Assembly (NCBI GenBank): GCA_017936265.1
Contig: JAGBFX010000011.1
Coordinates: 1-64,000, forward strand
Direction of reading: 5' to 3'
Source of the DNA: Bacteroidaceae bacterium
GTDB taxonomy: Bacteria; Bacteroidota; Bacteroidia; Bacteroidales; Bacteroidaceae
DNA length: 64,000 bases
Shown: positions 16,178 through 24,984 of the stretch, in pieces
Numbering within the stretch: the stretch's first letter is position 1
Layout of the letters: every line of letters starts with the position of its first letter
Notes under the pieces: model-generated
Seen by the model: the letters and a program-made list of their open reading frames with translations, nothing else
Told to the model about the DNA's origin: nothing
Database searches by the model: none
Translations under genes and position numbers: made by a program

Positions 16178-16848
16178 TCCATCAAGGTTCTTGCAACCAG
16201 CATATCGAACGGAGTTGTCAGCTTGATATTCTCCCTGTTGCCCTCAACAGCGACAACATCCTTGCCCGAAGCCTCGACAACCGATGCATCATCGGTAAAT
16301 GTCTCGACAAAGCGTTGCTCATATGCCTTGCGTAGGACAGAGAGCTTGAACACCTGAGGAGTCTGCACAAGACGGTAACGGTCGCGCGGAACCACCTCGG
16401 TCACGCCATCGGCACCGACAATGTGACGCAGACTGTCCTGAAGGTCAATCATCGGTATTGCCGCACCATGAATCCACGCCTCGCGGAAACAGTCATCAAT
16501 GACCCTCTGCGACACGAACGGACGCACGCCGTCATGCACACCTACAAGAGCCTCATCAATGTCATCAACCTGGGCAAGACCATTCTGTACCGAGTGGAAG
16601 CGTGTAGCGCCACCCTGTGTAAGCAGAAGAGGAACGGCAAATTCATACTGCCTGCACATCTCTTTCCACAGGTCGAACTGCTCGGCAGGCAGCACAAGCA
16701 CCAACTGCATGGCAGGGTCTATTGCATGCAGACGCTCGAGGGTAACCATAAGCACCGGTTTGTTCCCAATTACCTGAAACTGCTTGGGAACCTCTCCCCC
16801 CATGCGAAGGCCCTTGCCTCCTGCCACAACTATAATATATTTTTTCAT
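16150..16848 (-). CDS. ispD: 2-C-methyl-D-erythritol 4-phosphate cytidylyltransferase
   Basis: This encodes 232 residues. IspD makes CDP-methylerythritol in the non-mevalonate isoprenoid pathway. The nucleotide-binding opening VVAGGKGLRMGGEVPKQF is clear (family usually AAGxGxRM), followed by GGATRFHSVQNGL, VHDGVRPFVS, RYRLVQTPQVFK and TDDASVVEASG. It overlaps recG by 28 nt. The 95-nt gap to the DJ-1 gene upstream holds no gene. Confidence 0.95.
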   Translation of the reverse strand: MKKYIIVVAGGKGLRMGGEVPKQFQVIGNKPVLMVTLERLHAIDPAMQLVLVLPAEQFDLWKEMCRQYEFAVPLLLTQGGATRFHSVQNGLAQVDDIDEALVGVHDGVRPFVSQRVIDDCFREAWIHGAAIPMIDLQDSLRHIVGADGVTEVVPRDRYRLVQTPQVFKLSVLRKAYEQRFVETFTDDASVVEASGKDVVAVEGNRENIKLTTPFDMLVARTLMECWIPQQEI

Positions 16849-16943
16849 AAACGATTCTTTACATTATGGACGATGTACGCCCACGGCAAATCCATGAGCG
16901 CCATTGCTTAAGATCAATTACAGGCCAAGCGGCCCGTTCCGTA

Positions 16944-17489
16944 TCAGAACTGCATCTGTGAGCGCAGTGTTGCCACCACCCCGGCACCGCAGAGACGTTC
17001 AACGACAGCAAAGCCGAAGTCAAAAGAGACACCGGGACCGCAACCGGTAATGATGTTACCGTCCTCCTGGACTGGAGCGGCGGTATATTCGGCACCGAAG
17101 AGGTCACCCTCGCATCCCGGGTAGCATGTAGCCTTGCGACCCTCAAGGATTCCTATGCGTCCGAAGACCATAGGTGCCGCACATATCGCAGCAAGCAGCA
17201 TCCCCTTTGCATTGGCATCGACAAGTGCAGCGCGCAATGGCTCATGAGCCGACAGGTTGTCAGTACCCATGCCACCGCCGGGCAGCACCAGAGCCGAAGC
17301 GTCATCAAGCGACACATCCTCATAGAGTACATCGGCAACAACGGTGACACCCTGTGCCGAGATGACCTCGGCGCGTTTCATTATAGAGACTGTTACAACC
17401 TCAATGCCCGCACGGCGCATCACGTCAACGGGAGCCAATGCCTCGACTGTCTCGAAGCCGTCGGCAAGAAACAGATATACTTTCTTCAT
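16944..17489 (-). CDS. DJ-1/PfpI family protein (YajL/ThiJ-like)
   Basis: I start at ATG 17489 (MKKVYLFLADGFET), 3 nt before the tonB stop; a TTG 6 nt earlier would overlap it. The product has 181 residues. Family features are the Glu in ADGFETVEA, the nucleophile elbow AAICAAPMVF with Cys near residue 104, LPGGGMGTDNL and GPGVSFDFG. Members act as protein or metabolite deglycases, chaperones or oxidative-stress proteins; the exact activity cannot be read from sequence. It is likely co-transcribed with the TonB system genes. Confidence 0.88.
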   Translation of the reverse strand: MKKVYLFLADGFETVEALAPVDVMRRAGIEVVTVSIMKRAEVISAQGVTVVADVLYEDVSLDDASALVLPGGGMGTDNLSAHEPLRAALVDANAKGMLLAAICAAPMVFGRIGILEGRKATCYPGCEGDLFGAEYTAAPVQEDGNIITGCGPGVSFDFGFAVVERLCGAGVVATLRSQMQF

Positions 17490-17491
17490 AA

Positions 17492-18328
17492 TCAATAATT
17501 CATTTTAAACCTGAATGTTATGGTACCATTCTCATTCTCTGTAAGTTCAGAGACCTTGTTGAACCTTATCTTCATAGCCTCCTTCTCGGCCACACGCTTG
17601 AGCGTAACAGATGTTGTCCTTGCATTGGCACTGATCACCTGGCCCTGCGGGTTTACGGTCACATAAACGACAACTGTACCCTCTTCCTGTACAGGAATCT
17701 TCCTGTTCAGTTCGCCAACGACCTTACGGTTACCTACACTTGCCTCAATGCCGTGTCCATTGCCCGTACCTGTTTCAAATCCTCTGTCGGTGCCACCTTC
17801 GGCTGTACCCGAGTTACCGACACCGTCATCCTTGCCTCCCGAGCTGCTTATCTGCCCCGACTTACCGAATGAGCCTGCCACAGACTTAGCAATCTTCTCC
17901 TTTGCCTTGCGTTCAGCCTCTTCCTTCGCCCTTCGTTCAGCCTCTTCGGCAGCCTTGCGCCTCTCTTCCTCGGCACGTCTCTTGTCAGCCTCGCTCTGGA
18001 CAGGCTTCTTATCCTTGTTTACGGACTTCACGGTATCGACAGGTATGCTCTGCTCATCCCTCTGTGCGATAAGAGGCTCTTCGACAGCCTTTGAGGGGGT
18101 AGTCTGTGCAGAAGGCACCTCCTGCGGTCTCACATCGGGAATGACCTTGGCCTCGAAGAACTCCTCGCCGGCCACATCCTCGACAGCACCCTGCATCTCA
18201 ATGTTGCTCTTCTCGGGCTGCGGCGGAATCTGTTCCATTACCAGCAGATAGAGCAGAAGCAGCACCAGTATGTGAAATACCGCTGTACCGATGATTCCGT
18301 ATATCTTCTCTTTAGAAAAATCCTTCAT
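17492..18328 (-). CDS. tonB: Energy transducer TonB
   Basis: The start is ATG 18328, whose A is the last base of the exbD stop (TGATG). The product has 278 residues. One N-terminal transmembrane helix (IIGTAVFHILVLLLLYLLV) is present. The periplasmic spacer is a Lys/Glu/Ala/Arg-rich helix (about residues 110-150), followed by a Gly/Ser-rich part (FGKSGQISSSGGKDDG) and a C-terminal TonB domain (PVQEEGTVVVYVTVNPQGQV to TFRFKMNY). It couples the proton motive force harvested by ExbBD to outer-membrane TonB-dependent transporters. The charged helix replaces the Pro-rich spacer of E. coli TonB, as in many TolA-like Bacteroidetes versions. Confidence 0.9.
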   Translation of the reverse strand: MKDFSKEKIYGIIGTAVFHILVLLLLYLLVMEQIPPQPEKSNIEMQGAVEDVAGEEFFEAKVIPDVRPQEVPSAQTTPSKAVEEPLIAQRDEQSIPVDTVKSVNKDKKPVQSEADKRRAEEERRKAAEEAERRAKEEAERKAKEKIAKSVAGSFGKSGQISSSGGKDDGVGNSGTAEGGTDRGFETGTGNGHGIEASVGNRKVVGELNRKIPVQEEGTVVVYVTVNPQGQVISANARTTSVTLKRVAEKEAMKIRFNKVSELTENENGTITFRFKMNY

Positions 18329-18744
18329 CACTTCCTATCGGGTTGGCGCGTAGCAAGCACCATCTTGAACTCGTTATCATTTGCAATGTTAAGTACCTTC
18401 ACAACCTCGCCATAAGGGATTGAAACGTCGGCATACAGGGCAACATACATCTCGTTGTCCTTCTCGCGGCATTCGAACAGGAATGCGGTCAGCTCCTCAT
18501 GACCGGTTATCTGTACAGGCTCATCCTTGTCCCACTGGACAAACATGTTCAGTTCCTGGTCTATTGTCACACGCGCCATCGGTTTGGCGTGTGTCTGTGC
18601 CTTACCCTCGGGCAACAGCACCTTTATTGCATTAGGCGCAACGATAGTCGATGTCAGCATGAAGAATATCAGCAGTAAGAAGATGATATCCGTCATCGAT
18701 GACATTGAGAAACCATCAATGGCCTTTGTCTTTCTCTTTATCAT
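18328..18744 (-). CDS. exbD: Biopolymer transport protein ExbD
   Basis: This encodes 138 residues. The basic N-terminus (MIKRKTKAIDGFSM) is followed by SMTDIIFLLLIFFMLTSTIV, the single helix with the Asp that carries protons in the ExbBD motor. A periplasmic domain (KVLLPEGKAQ, VTIDQELNMFV, YADVSIPYGEVVKVL) follows. It lies 11 nt after exbB and overlaps tonB by one base. Confidence 0.94.
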   Translation of the reverse strand: MIKRKTKAIDGFSMSSMTDIIFLLLIFFMLTSTIVAPNAIKVLLPEGKAQTHAKPMARVTIDQELNMFVQWDKDEPVQITGHEELTAFLFECREKDNEMYVALYADVSIPYGEVVKVLNIANDNEFKMVLATRQPDRK

Positions 18745-18755
18745 ATCAGCTGTGT

Positions 18756-19532
18756 TTATTCCTGTGAATTGCCATTCCTGATATCAGAAACAATCTCAAG
18801 GAAGGATATTATATCCGCCTCCATAAGGTTCTGGGCCTTGTCTACCCTTGCCACCAGATAGTTATAGGCAAAAATAGCGATGATACCCACGATGAGACCG
18901 CCCACAGTCGTGACCATTGCCTCATATATACCGCCTGAAAGCAGTGACACATCGATGTTGTTGCCGGCGTTCGACATCTGCCAGAAAGCCTGCACCATAC
19001 CTGTCACCGTACCCAGAAAACCGAGCATAGGAGCAACGGCTGCAATTGTAGAGAGAATAGGAAGACCCTTCTCAAGAGCGGCAATCTCAAGTGCTGCATT
19101 GTTCTCGAGCACCTGGCGTAGAGAAGGCAGGTCAAGATTGGAATCCTTCACTCCTTTAACCAGGATGCGCGACATCGGGGTGTTCATTCTCTCGCAGTAG
19201 TTCATCGCCGACTTCGGGTCATTGTCACGCAGATTGTCATTGATGCGGTCGAGAAGATAAGGATTCTTCTGCATCGCCTTGCGCAATGTCATGAAACGCT
19301 CCACGAAGATGTAGATACCCAATATTGACAATATCGCCAATACAATCATAATCCAACCGCCCTTGACAGCGAGGTCAAGAATGTTCAAAGTCTCCTGTAC
19401 AGGCTCTGCGACCTGTGTAATAACCTCCGCGCCAATTACCTCTGCGCCGGTTACCTCCGCGCTTACCGCCTCAGCAGCGGCTCCAGTCAAAAAAATCATA
19501 GTCAGTATCGTTTTAATTATTTTGTCAGACAT
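18756..19532 (-). CDS. exbB: MotA/TolQ/ExbB proton channel protein
   Basis: This encodes 258 residues. There are three TolQ-type helices: GGWIMIVLAILSILGIYIFVE (about 59-79), the LPILSTIAAVAPMLGFLGTVTGMVQAFW region (about 155-182) and MVTTVGGLIVGIIAIFAYNYLV (about 208-229). An extra N-terminal hydrophobic segment (KTILTMIFLTGAAAEA) looks like a signal or fourth helix. It is followed by a degenerate 5-residue repeat AEVTG AEVIG AEVIT. The start overlaps the 3' end of pdxJ by 16 nt, so translation is probably coupled. Confidence 0.92.
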   Translation of the reverse strand: MSDKIIKTILTMIFLTGAAAEAVSAEVTGAEVIGAEVITQVAEPVQETLNILDLAVKGGWIMIVLAILSILGIYIFVERFMTLRKAMQKNPYLLDRINDNLRDNDPKSAMNYCERMNTPMSRILVKGVKDSNLDLPSLRQVLENNAALEIAALEKGLPILSTIAAVAPMLGFLGTVTGMVQAFWQMSNAGNNIDVSLLSGGIYEAMVTTVGGLIVGIIAIFAYNYLVARVDKAQNLMEADIISFLEIVSDIRNGNSQE

Positions 19533-20236
19533 TTCTTGTAGGCGGCAATTGTCGCTTCAAGACCCATGTAAAGGGCATCGCATATAAGGGCATGCCCTAT
19601 CGACACCTCATCGACCCATGTGATTACATCGGTAAAGTACTTCAGGTTCTCAAGGCTGAGGTCGTGACCGGCATTAAGACCTATACCAAGCTGTTTCACA
19701 CGCTTTGCCGTCTCGAGGAACGGCGCAATTGCAGCCTCGGGATTTGTGGGGTACATATGGGCATAGGGGCCCGTGTAAAGCTCAACACGGTCTGTTCCCG
19801 CCATTGCCGCGTACTCGGCCATCCTGGGGTCGGCATCGATGAACACCGAACTGCGAATGCCTGCGGCACGCAGGTCGTTGAGGATATCGCGCAGGAACTC
19901 CTGTTCGGTAACAGTGTTCCAACCACTGTTCGATGTCAGCTGGTCGGGCTTGTCGGGAACCAGCGTCACCTGTGAAGGACGCACCCGCAGCACCAGGTCC
20001 ATAAAATCCCTTGTAGGATACCCTTCGATGTTGAACTCCGTACGCAACACAGCCTGCAACGCAGGAACATCATCACGTCGTATGTGACGTTCATCGGGAC
20101 GCGGATGGACAGTTATTCCATCAGCACCGAACAGTTCACAATCCTTCGCCACTTTGATGATATCGGGATTGTTCCCGCCACGGGCGTTCCTGATTGTCGC
20201 CACTTTGTTGATATTTACACTAAGCTTTGTTCTCAT
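19517..20236 (-). CDS. pdxJ: Pyridoxine 5'-phosphate synthase PdxJ
   Basis: I start at ATG 20236 (MRTKLSVNINKVATIRNARG), which matches the family N-terminus; the open frame continues upstream to 20311 without a better start. The product has 239 residues. PdxJ condenses 1-deoxyxylulose-5-phosphate and 3-amino-2-oxopropyl phosphate into PNP. Motifs are GADGITVHPRPDERHI, FNIEGYPT, VTLVPDKPDQLTSNSGW, SVFIDADP, RVELYTGPYA, GLNAGHDLSLEN and EVSIGHALICDAL. The 3' end overlaps exbB, tying cofactor synthesis to the TonB system genes. Confidence 0.96.
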   Translation of the reverse strand: MRTKLSVNINKVATIRNARGGNNPDIIKVAKDCELFGADGITVHPRPDERHIRRDDVPALQAVLRTEFNIEGYPTRDFMDLVLRVRPSQVTLVPDKPDQLTSNSGWNTVTEQEFLRDILNDLRAAGIRSSVFIDADPRMAEYAAMAGTDRVELYTGPYAHMYPTNPEAAIAPFLETAKRVKQLGIGLNAGHDLSLENLKYFTDVITWVDEVSIGHALICDALYMGLEATIAAYKKCLTK

Positions 20237-20297
20237 AATCAAGCACCTCTTACCGCTGACAAGCCACAATTCATGCAACTTATCAATATTTTTTTTG

Positions 20298-20305
20298 CAA
20301 AAATA
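20298..20305 (-). promoter_or_regulatory. Predicted -7 element for pdxJ
   Basis: On the minus strand this reads TATTTTTG (TAnnTTTG), about 60 nt before the pdxJ ATG. The -33 partner is not clear. Confidence 0.4.
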
Positions 20306-20339
20306 GCACAAATAAAAAATATTATAATATAATTTATCT

Positions 20340-20347
20340 TAATTTTG
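20340..20347 (+). promoter_or_regulatory. Predicted -7 element for nadK
   Basis: TAATTTTG matches TAnnTTTG and implies a 5' leader of about 100 nt before nadK. The -33 region is AT-rich with no clear TTTG. Its place in the pdxJ/nadK divergent gap supports the call. Confidence 0.4.
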
Positions 20348-20454
20348 TACCCCAAAGGGTAGGAATATCAGCCACTCCAATGACAAAACATTCGGGCAGG
20401 CACGATGTTTAACGACAAGGAACCGACTGCCGCATAAGAAGTAAGAAAAGGATT

Positions 20455-21327
20455 ATGAAATTTGCTATTTTCGGGAACAAACACCAGATAAAGAAGTCAA
20501 GAAGCATTGAGCAACTGTTCAATGCAGTCACCAGTCATGGCGACACCTTCGCCATAGACAAGCCATTCTACGAGTTCCTTCAGAGCGAGGGTCTCATGAT
20601 TCCCGAGCCCGAGGAACTGATTGAGGACAACAGTTTTTCGGCCGACATTGCCATAAGTTTCGGCGGCGACGGAACACTGTTGCGCACAGCCAGCCGCATA
20701 GGACGCAAGGAGATTCCCATCCTGGGCATAAACGCAGGACGGTTGGGATTCCTCACCACCACCTCGAACGAGGATATCGACTATGTCATCAGCGTAATAC
20801 ACAAAGGGGAGTACGACATCGAAAGACATAACATCATCGAGGCCATTCCAGACGGGAGAGGACTCAAGAACTACCCTTTCGCCCTCAACGAGATTGCAGT
20901 AATGAAACATGACAGTTCATCAATGATGACACTGGAGGTCACGCTCAACGGCAAGGACAGGATAACATATCAGGCCGACGGACTGATTGTGGCTGCTCCG
21001 TCAGGTTCAACAGGCTACTCGCTGAGCGTGGGCGGCCCCATAATAGCACCCGACGCCAACGTGCTTGTACTTACCCCCATCGCGCCGCACAGTCTGAGCA
21101 CAAGACCACTTGTAATAAGCGACAGCAGCGAGATTGGAATCAGGGTCAGAAGCCGTAGCGGCAACTACCTCATAGCCCTTGACGGACGCAACGAGAGTTG
21201 CGAGGAAGCGACAACCATCACAGTGCGCAAGGCCGACTACAAACAACTCATAATACGCCGCCGTGAACACACATTCATACAGAACCTGCAGGAAAAGCTA
21301 ATGTGGGGAACAGATATCAGGGAGTAA
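20455..21327 (+). CDS. nadK: NAD kinase
   Basis: This encodes 290 residues. It phosphorylates NAD to NADP. The catalytic GGDGT is at about residues 69-73 (ISFGGDGTLLRTA), followed by LGINAGRLGFLT, the substrate segment FALNEIAV and the glycine-rich TYQADGLIVAAPSGSTGYSL with SVGGPI, then LTPIAPHSLSTRPLV. It is divergent from pdxJ and convergent with the beta-helix gene that ends 31 nt downstream. No terminator is obvious between them. Confidence 0.95.
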   Translation: MKFAIFGNKHQIKKSRSIEQLFNAVTSHGDTFAIDKPFYEFLQSEGLMIPEPEELIEDNSFSADIAISFGGDGTLLRTASRIGRKEIPILGINAGRLGFLTTTSNEDIDYVISVIHKGEYDIERHNIIEAIPDGRGLKNYPFALNEIAVMKHDSSSMMTLEVTLNGKDRITYQADGLIVAAPSGSTGYSLSVGGPIIAPDANVLVLTPIAPHSLSTRPLVISDSSEIGIRVRSRSGNYLIALDGRNESCEEATTITVRKADYKQLIIRRREHTFIQNLQEKLMWGTDIRE

Positions 21328-21358
21328 CCCGTTCCTCTTTGTGTATCTGAGACAGTTG

Positions 21359-24283
21359 TTATCTTGTCTGCGGTGTAAAACTCTTTGACGAACCTCCGGT
21401 TGCTGTTCCGCCAACTGTGAACACCCCACCGAAATGGCTCTCGCTCTCGCCAGTTACAGAGGTAACGCCATACATGAGCGTGTGCGATGATGTAGTGAGT
21501 TCGGGGGATGAGAGCAGCACTGCAGCACTGTTTACGGTGTTTGGACACTTGTAAGAGAACATTACACTGCCCGAGCTGTCCTTCACTGTAAGGTACTTGC
21601 CCTGTGACACCGTAACTGATGAAACAGAAGCATACGGCTGCGATGATGATGTCACAGAGCTGTTTGCACTGCCTGTGCCCACAAGTATACCACCCGTTAC
21701 CGTAAACTGGTTGTTGTCGCAGTCAAAGCCTTCTTCGGGGGCATTTGTTCCCGATGCAAGCACCACGCCGCCATTCACGGTTATTGTGCCGTTGGAATCG
21801 ATGCCGTCGTTGTTCGATGCATGGCTGTATACATAGCCGCCGTTGAACACTAAAGCACTTGAGGCATTGATGCCGTCATCATAGGTGTCGCACTCGATGT
21901 GGCCGCCGTTTATTGTCAGTGTTGCCTTGCTCTCAAGACCCTCGCCACCGTCACTCTTTGTCCCGGTATATACTGTTCCGCTGTTCACAACTACATCGGC
22001 AGCACCTTTTATAGCTTTAGGAGCAGCATTGAAACCTCCCTGCATTCCTCCCATTCCACCGCCCCAGCCGCCTGTACTTCCAGACAAGGTGCCGAGTGAC
22101 GCACCTTGAGTAACGGCGTTTACAACAAGTGCATCATCCGCTGCACCCTCTTTCCCTATAGTCAACAATCCACCGGCCACGATAGCCTTGCTTCCGTTGC
22201 CCTTTGCCGTGCAACTGAGGGTTCCGCCAAGGAGATTCACCGCAACATCACCCTTAAGACATTTAGTGGAGTAATAGTCTGTACCTGTTGCCGAGGTATA
22301 TGATGAGCCGGCGCCTGAAATCGTAATACCGACATCTCCACCATTCATGGTAAGTACTCCATCGACCGAAATGCCATGACCGCCTTGTCCGGTAGCAGAA
22401 ATATCAATATCGCCGCCATTGATAGTCAATGCACCGTCGCATTTTATTGCAGTGCAGTATGATGGGTCATAAGCCACCACCTTGGCCGTACCCGATGTGT
22501 TTATTACAAGTTTACCGCCGTCAATGACAGCTGCGCCCTCAACCTTTATTCCTTTTGACTCACTGCCGCTCACGGTAATAGAGTGTTCGCCACCCGACAT
22601 TGCAAAATTCCCGTCACACTTTACCCCTGCAGCAGTGTATGAGTCCTCTGTTGCAGAACCCGAAGAGAGCGAGCCTCCCGCATAGCTTGATGTTACATCA
22701 TTCAGCTGATATGTACGTACAGTGCCCGATGTACTGTACGAAGATGCTATCTGATAGTACCTGTCACTGCCAAGGCCTGTAAACGCCGCACTCCGTATCG
22801 TGTATGTTCCGCGGAAACTTGAATAGTCGTCACTCTCCAGATAATATGTCGCACTGCTCACGGCGCCAAAATCATAATAGTAGAATGTTGTTCCGTTGAC
22901 TACCACGCTGTTTGTCAACGTTGCCACAAGAGTGCCGTTGCCCTCATATAGATAGATGCTCTTCCACGCACTTGACGCACCGCCTCCGGGGCGATTACTT
23001 GATGTGGACGACGGAATGCTCACATAAAGCACATAGCTGTTTGTCTCTTCCTCTTCGCCACCGGCAACATTACCGTTTGCCGTGGGGTCATATATCTCGC
23101 TGTTGCCACTACACTCGATATTGAGTGCGCCACCCATGACATCCACATCAACATCGGCCGAAATTCCACGCCCCGCAATGCCCGTTGCAACAAGCGTAAC
23201 CGAGCCTCCCGCAATGCTGAGAGTGGAGTCGCATTTTATACATGTTGCATATGAAGGCTCCCCGTCAAGAAGAATGGTGTTACCTGTTGCAGCAACATTG
23301 ACATTTCCGCTCTCTATTGAAATTACTCCCCTACTTTTTATACCCTTTGAGGCACTGCCGGCAACGTTTACTTCAACATCCGAGCCATTGATTATTATAT
23401 TCCCGGCCGATTTTATACCTTTGACATCGTCGCTTGGTGCCGTAATTTTCAGTGTACCGCCCGACAGCCTTACCGTGCCGTCACAATCAATTCCGTCACC
23501 CCCGGCATTAAGTTCCATGGAACCGCCAAGCACAATAACAGAGTCATTCGCATGAATAGCATCATTTGCAGCCTTTTCAACAACTATATTACCGCCACGT
23601 ACCTCAATGTAATCATCGCTGCATATAGCATGCTTATAGTTTCCGTTGACAATCAGTTCCCCATTGCCTCCTTCAAATATAAGTTGCCCCTCGCTGAAGA
23701 AAGCTCCCTTTTCATCCTCGCCCGCAACAGCGGAATATGATGCCGAATCGGTTAAACGGTTCACCGTCCCGTCTACAACATACACCCTGCCACGCTTGCC
23801 GCACTGACTATTGATGGCAGCGCCCGTGGTACAGGTAAGGTCAACGCCGTTGAAATAGAGATTATATTTCTTCAGCCCATACAATTTAAAGTATCCGTCG
23901 CTGCTCATTCCCTGCAACACATAATCGACCTCCTGCTGCTTGCGGCATTTTACAACAACCTTTGCACCGGCAACAGCAACCTCAAGGGAGTCGAAGGCAA
24001 AAGGATTCTCTACGACAGCCCTGTCGCCCAAATATATGACATTCACTGCCGACGGCAATGTCCCATAGGCAATGCTGTCAACAGACGAAAGCTGAATATC
24101 GGCACTTCTGTCATAAAGAGTGACACGCAGAATATCGGCATTCTCATCAAAAGAAATGCTGTCGACACGCTCCGTTGCCACACACTTTACCTCACCATTA
24201 TTCATGTAGAACTTCACATCCTTGTCGGCACGTGCAATAATCACCGACAAAAAGAATGTTATCACAAAAAATGCTCTTTTCAT
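21359..24283 (-). CDS. Large secreted Cthe_2159-like carbohydrate-binding beta-helix protein
   Basis: This encodes 974 residues with signal peptide (FFVITFFLSVIIARA). An N-terminal module has two VDSISF/VDSIAY segments. Then come many short repeats of the type GxxxIxGGxxxVxAxGDGIxxDG: DAIHANDSVIVLGGSMELNAG, GGDGIDCDG, DDVKGIKSAGNIIINGSDV, ATCIKCDSTLSIAGGSV and so on to DDGINASSALVFNGG and DGIDSNGTITVNGG. This is the DUF4353/Cthe_2159 family, a right-handed beta-helix known to bind cellulose or pectin-like acidic sugars and calcium. A Tyr/Ser-rich insert of about 130 residues (near 415-545) interrupts the helix. It overlaps the upstream small secreted gene by ATGA. Confidence 0.85.
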   Translation of the reverse strand: MKRAFFVITFFLSVIIARADKDVKFYMNNGEVKCVATERVDSISFDENADILRVTLYDRSADIQLSSVDSIAYGTLPSAVNVIYLGDRAVVENPFAFDSLEVAVAGAKVVVKCRKQQEVDYVLQGMSSDGYFKLYGLKKYNLYFNGVDLTCTTGAAINSQCGKRGRVYVVDGTVNRLTDSASYSAVAGEDEKGAFFSEGQLIFEGGNGELIVNGNYKHAICSDDYIEVRGGNIVVEKAANDAIHANDSVIVLGGSMELNAGGDGIDCDGTVRLSGGTLKITAPSDDVKGIKSAGNIIINGSDVEVNVAGSASKGIKSRGVISIESGNVNVAATGNTILLDGEPSYATCIKCDSTLSIAGGSVTLVATGIAGRGISADVDVDVMGGALNIECSGNSEIYDPTANGNVAGGEEEETNSYVLYVSIPSSTSSNRPGGGASSAWKSIYLYEGNGTLVATLTNSVVVNGTTFYYYDFGAVSSATYYLESDDYSSFRGTYTIRSAAFTGLGSDRYYQIASSYSTSGTVRTYQLNDVTSSYAGGSLSSGSATEDSYTAAGVKCDGNFAMSGGEHSITVSGSESKGIKVEGAAVIDGGKLVINTSGTAKVVAYDPSYCTAIKCDGALTINGGDIDISATGQGGHGISVDGVLTMNGGDVGITISGAGSSYTSATGTDYYSTKCLKGDVAVNLLGGTLSCTAKGNGSKAIVAGGLLTIGKEGAADDALVVNAVTQGASLGTLSGSTGGWGGGMGGMQGGFNAAPKAIKGAADVVVNSGTVYTGTKSDGGEGLESKATLTINGGHIECDTYDDGINASSALVFNGGYVYSHASNNDGIDSNGTITVNGGVVLASGTNAPEEGFDCDNNQFTVTGGILVGTGSANSSVTSSSQPYASVSSVTVSQGKYLTVKDSSGSVMFSYKCPNTVNSAAVLLSSPELTTSSHTLMYGVTSVTGESESHFGGVFTVGGTATGGSSKSFTPQTR

Positions 24284-24750
24284 CGGTTGATTATTTTATA
24301 TATTGTTCCATTTATATCAAGTAGATAGACTCCGGCAGGATAGAGAGACAACGGCAGCAGCAATTCACCGCTACAATAGCCCTTGAACAAACGTTTCCCG
24401 TCTACTGTAGACAAGGTGACCGGTACAAAGAGAGAGCTTTCCACCCTCAGTACCCCGGACGATATTGTAAAAGGCGAGGATTCGGCCTTTATTATTCCTG
24501 TTTCAGGCGAAGGCTCAAAGTAAATGAACGACATTACATTTATCTCATCTGCGGGCCAAGAGGCAACAGAGCCATCGTTCATGTTTATAAAAACATCACC
24601 GTTGTTGAACTTCATGCTCCTTATGTCTGAAACAACATACTCGGTGCTGTCGCTGCTGCTCTTGACAACAATTTTTTTATCACATAAATTGAGTGCAAAG
24701 AGCCCCGGAAGGGGTGCTGCACAGAACAATAGACAAAAAATCCTTCTCAT
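24280..24750 (-). CDS. Small secreted protein coupled to the beta-helix gene
   Basis: This encodes 156 residues. The signal peptide is MRRIFCLLFCAAPLPGLFA. It contains STEYVVSDIRSMKFNNGDVF and a second DEINVMSFIYFE segment, the same strand-turn module as the N-terminus of the adjacent 974-residue protein (VDSISFDE, VDSIAYG). The C-terminal part (VTLSTVDGKRLFKGYCSGEL to GVYLLDINGTIYKIINR) resembles the sorting-type tail of Bacteroidales secreted proteins. Its stop overlaps the next start (ATGA), so the pair is translated together and may form a surface complex. I do not recognise a named family. Confidence 0.7.
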   Translation of the reverse strand: MRRIFCLLFCAAPLPGLFALNLCDKKIVVKSSSDSTEYVVSDIRSMKFNNGDVFINMNDGSVASWPADEINVMSFIYFEPSPETGIIKAESSPFTISSGVLRVESSLFVPVTLSTVDGKRLFKGYCSGELLLPLSLYPAGVYLLDINGTIYKIINR

Positions 24751-24805
24751 AATCTATAGAACTTCGAAAGCTATGATAAATCCATTTTTTCTTTTGGATA
24801 CGCTG

Positions 24806-24813
24806 CAAAACTA
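24806..24813 (-). promoter_or_regulatory. Predicted -7 element for the 24750-21359 unit
   Basis: Read on the minus strand this is TAGTTTTG (TAnnTTTG), 56 nt before the ATG of the small secreted protein. No clear -33 is seen. Confidence 0.4.
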
Positions 24814-24925
24814 TCAAAAAAGGGAAGCAACAATTGTTAATGCATGTTAAAAACGAATAACCGTCCGGCAGACAGTTTATTTTGTTGGCCGAAAAAGGAT
24901 TTTTGGAGGACAAACCCACATATAC

Positions 24926-24962
24926 AAAAAATCAACGGGCAGAAAATCTTCTGCCCGTTGAT
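24926..24962 (-). terminator. Intrinsic terminator of the metal-efflux operon
   Basis: A 14-bp perfect stem (24931-24944 with 24949-24962), with a 4-nt loop, is followed on the minus strand by a run of six T. It lies 22 nt beyond the CzcA-type gene stop. Confidence 0.92.
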
Positions 24963-24984
24963 AATCAGAATGATAATCGCTCTT

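Noticed and set aside
21359..24283. DNA-level repeat array
   Set aside because: The periodicity is protein-level (beta-helix coils) with divergent codons, as expected for the family.
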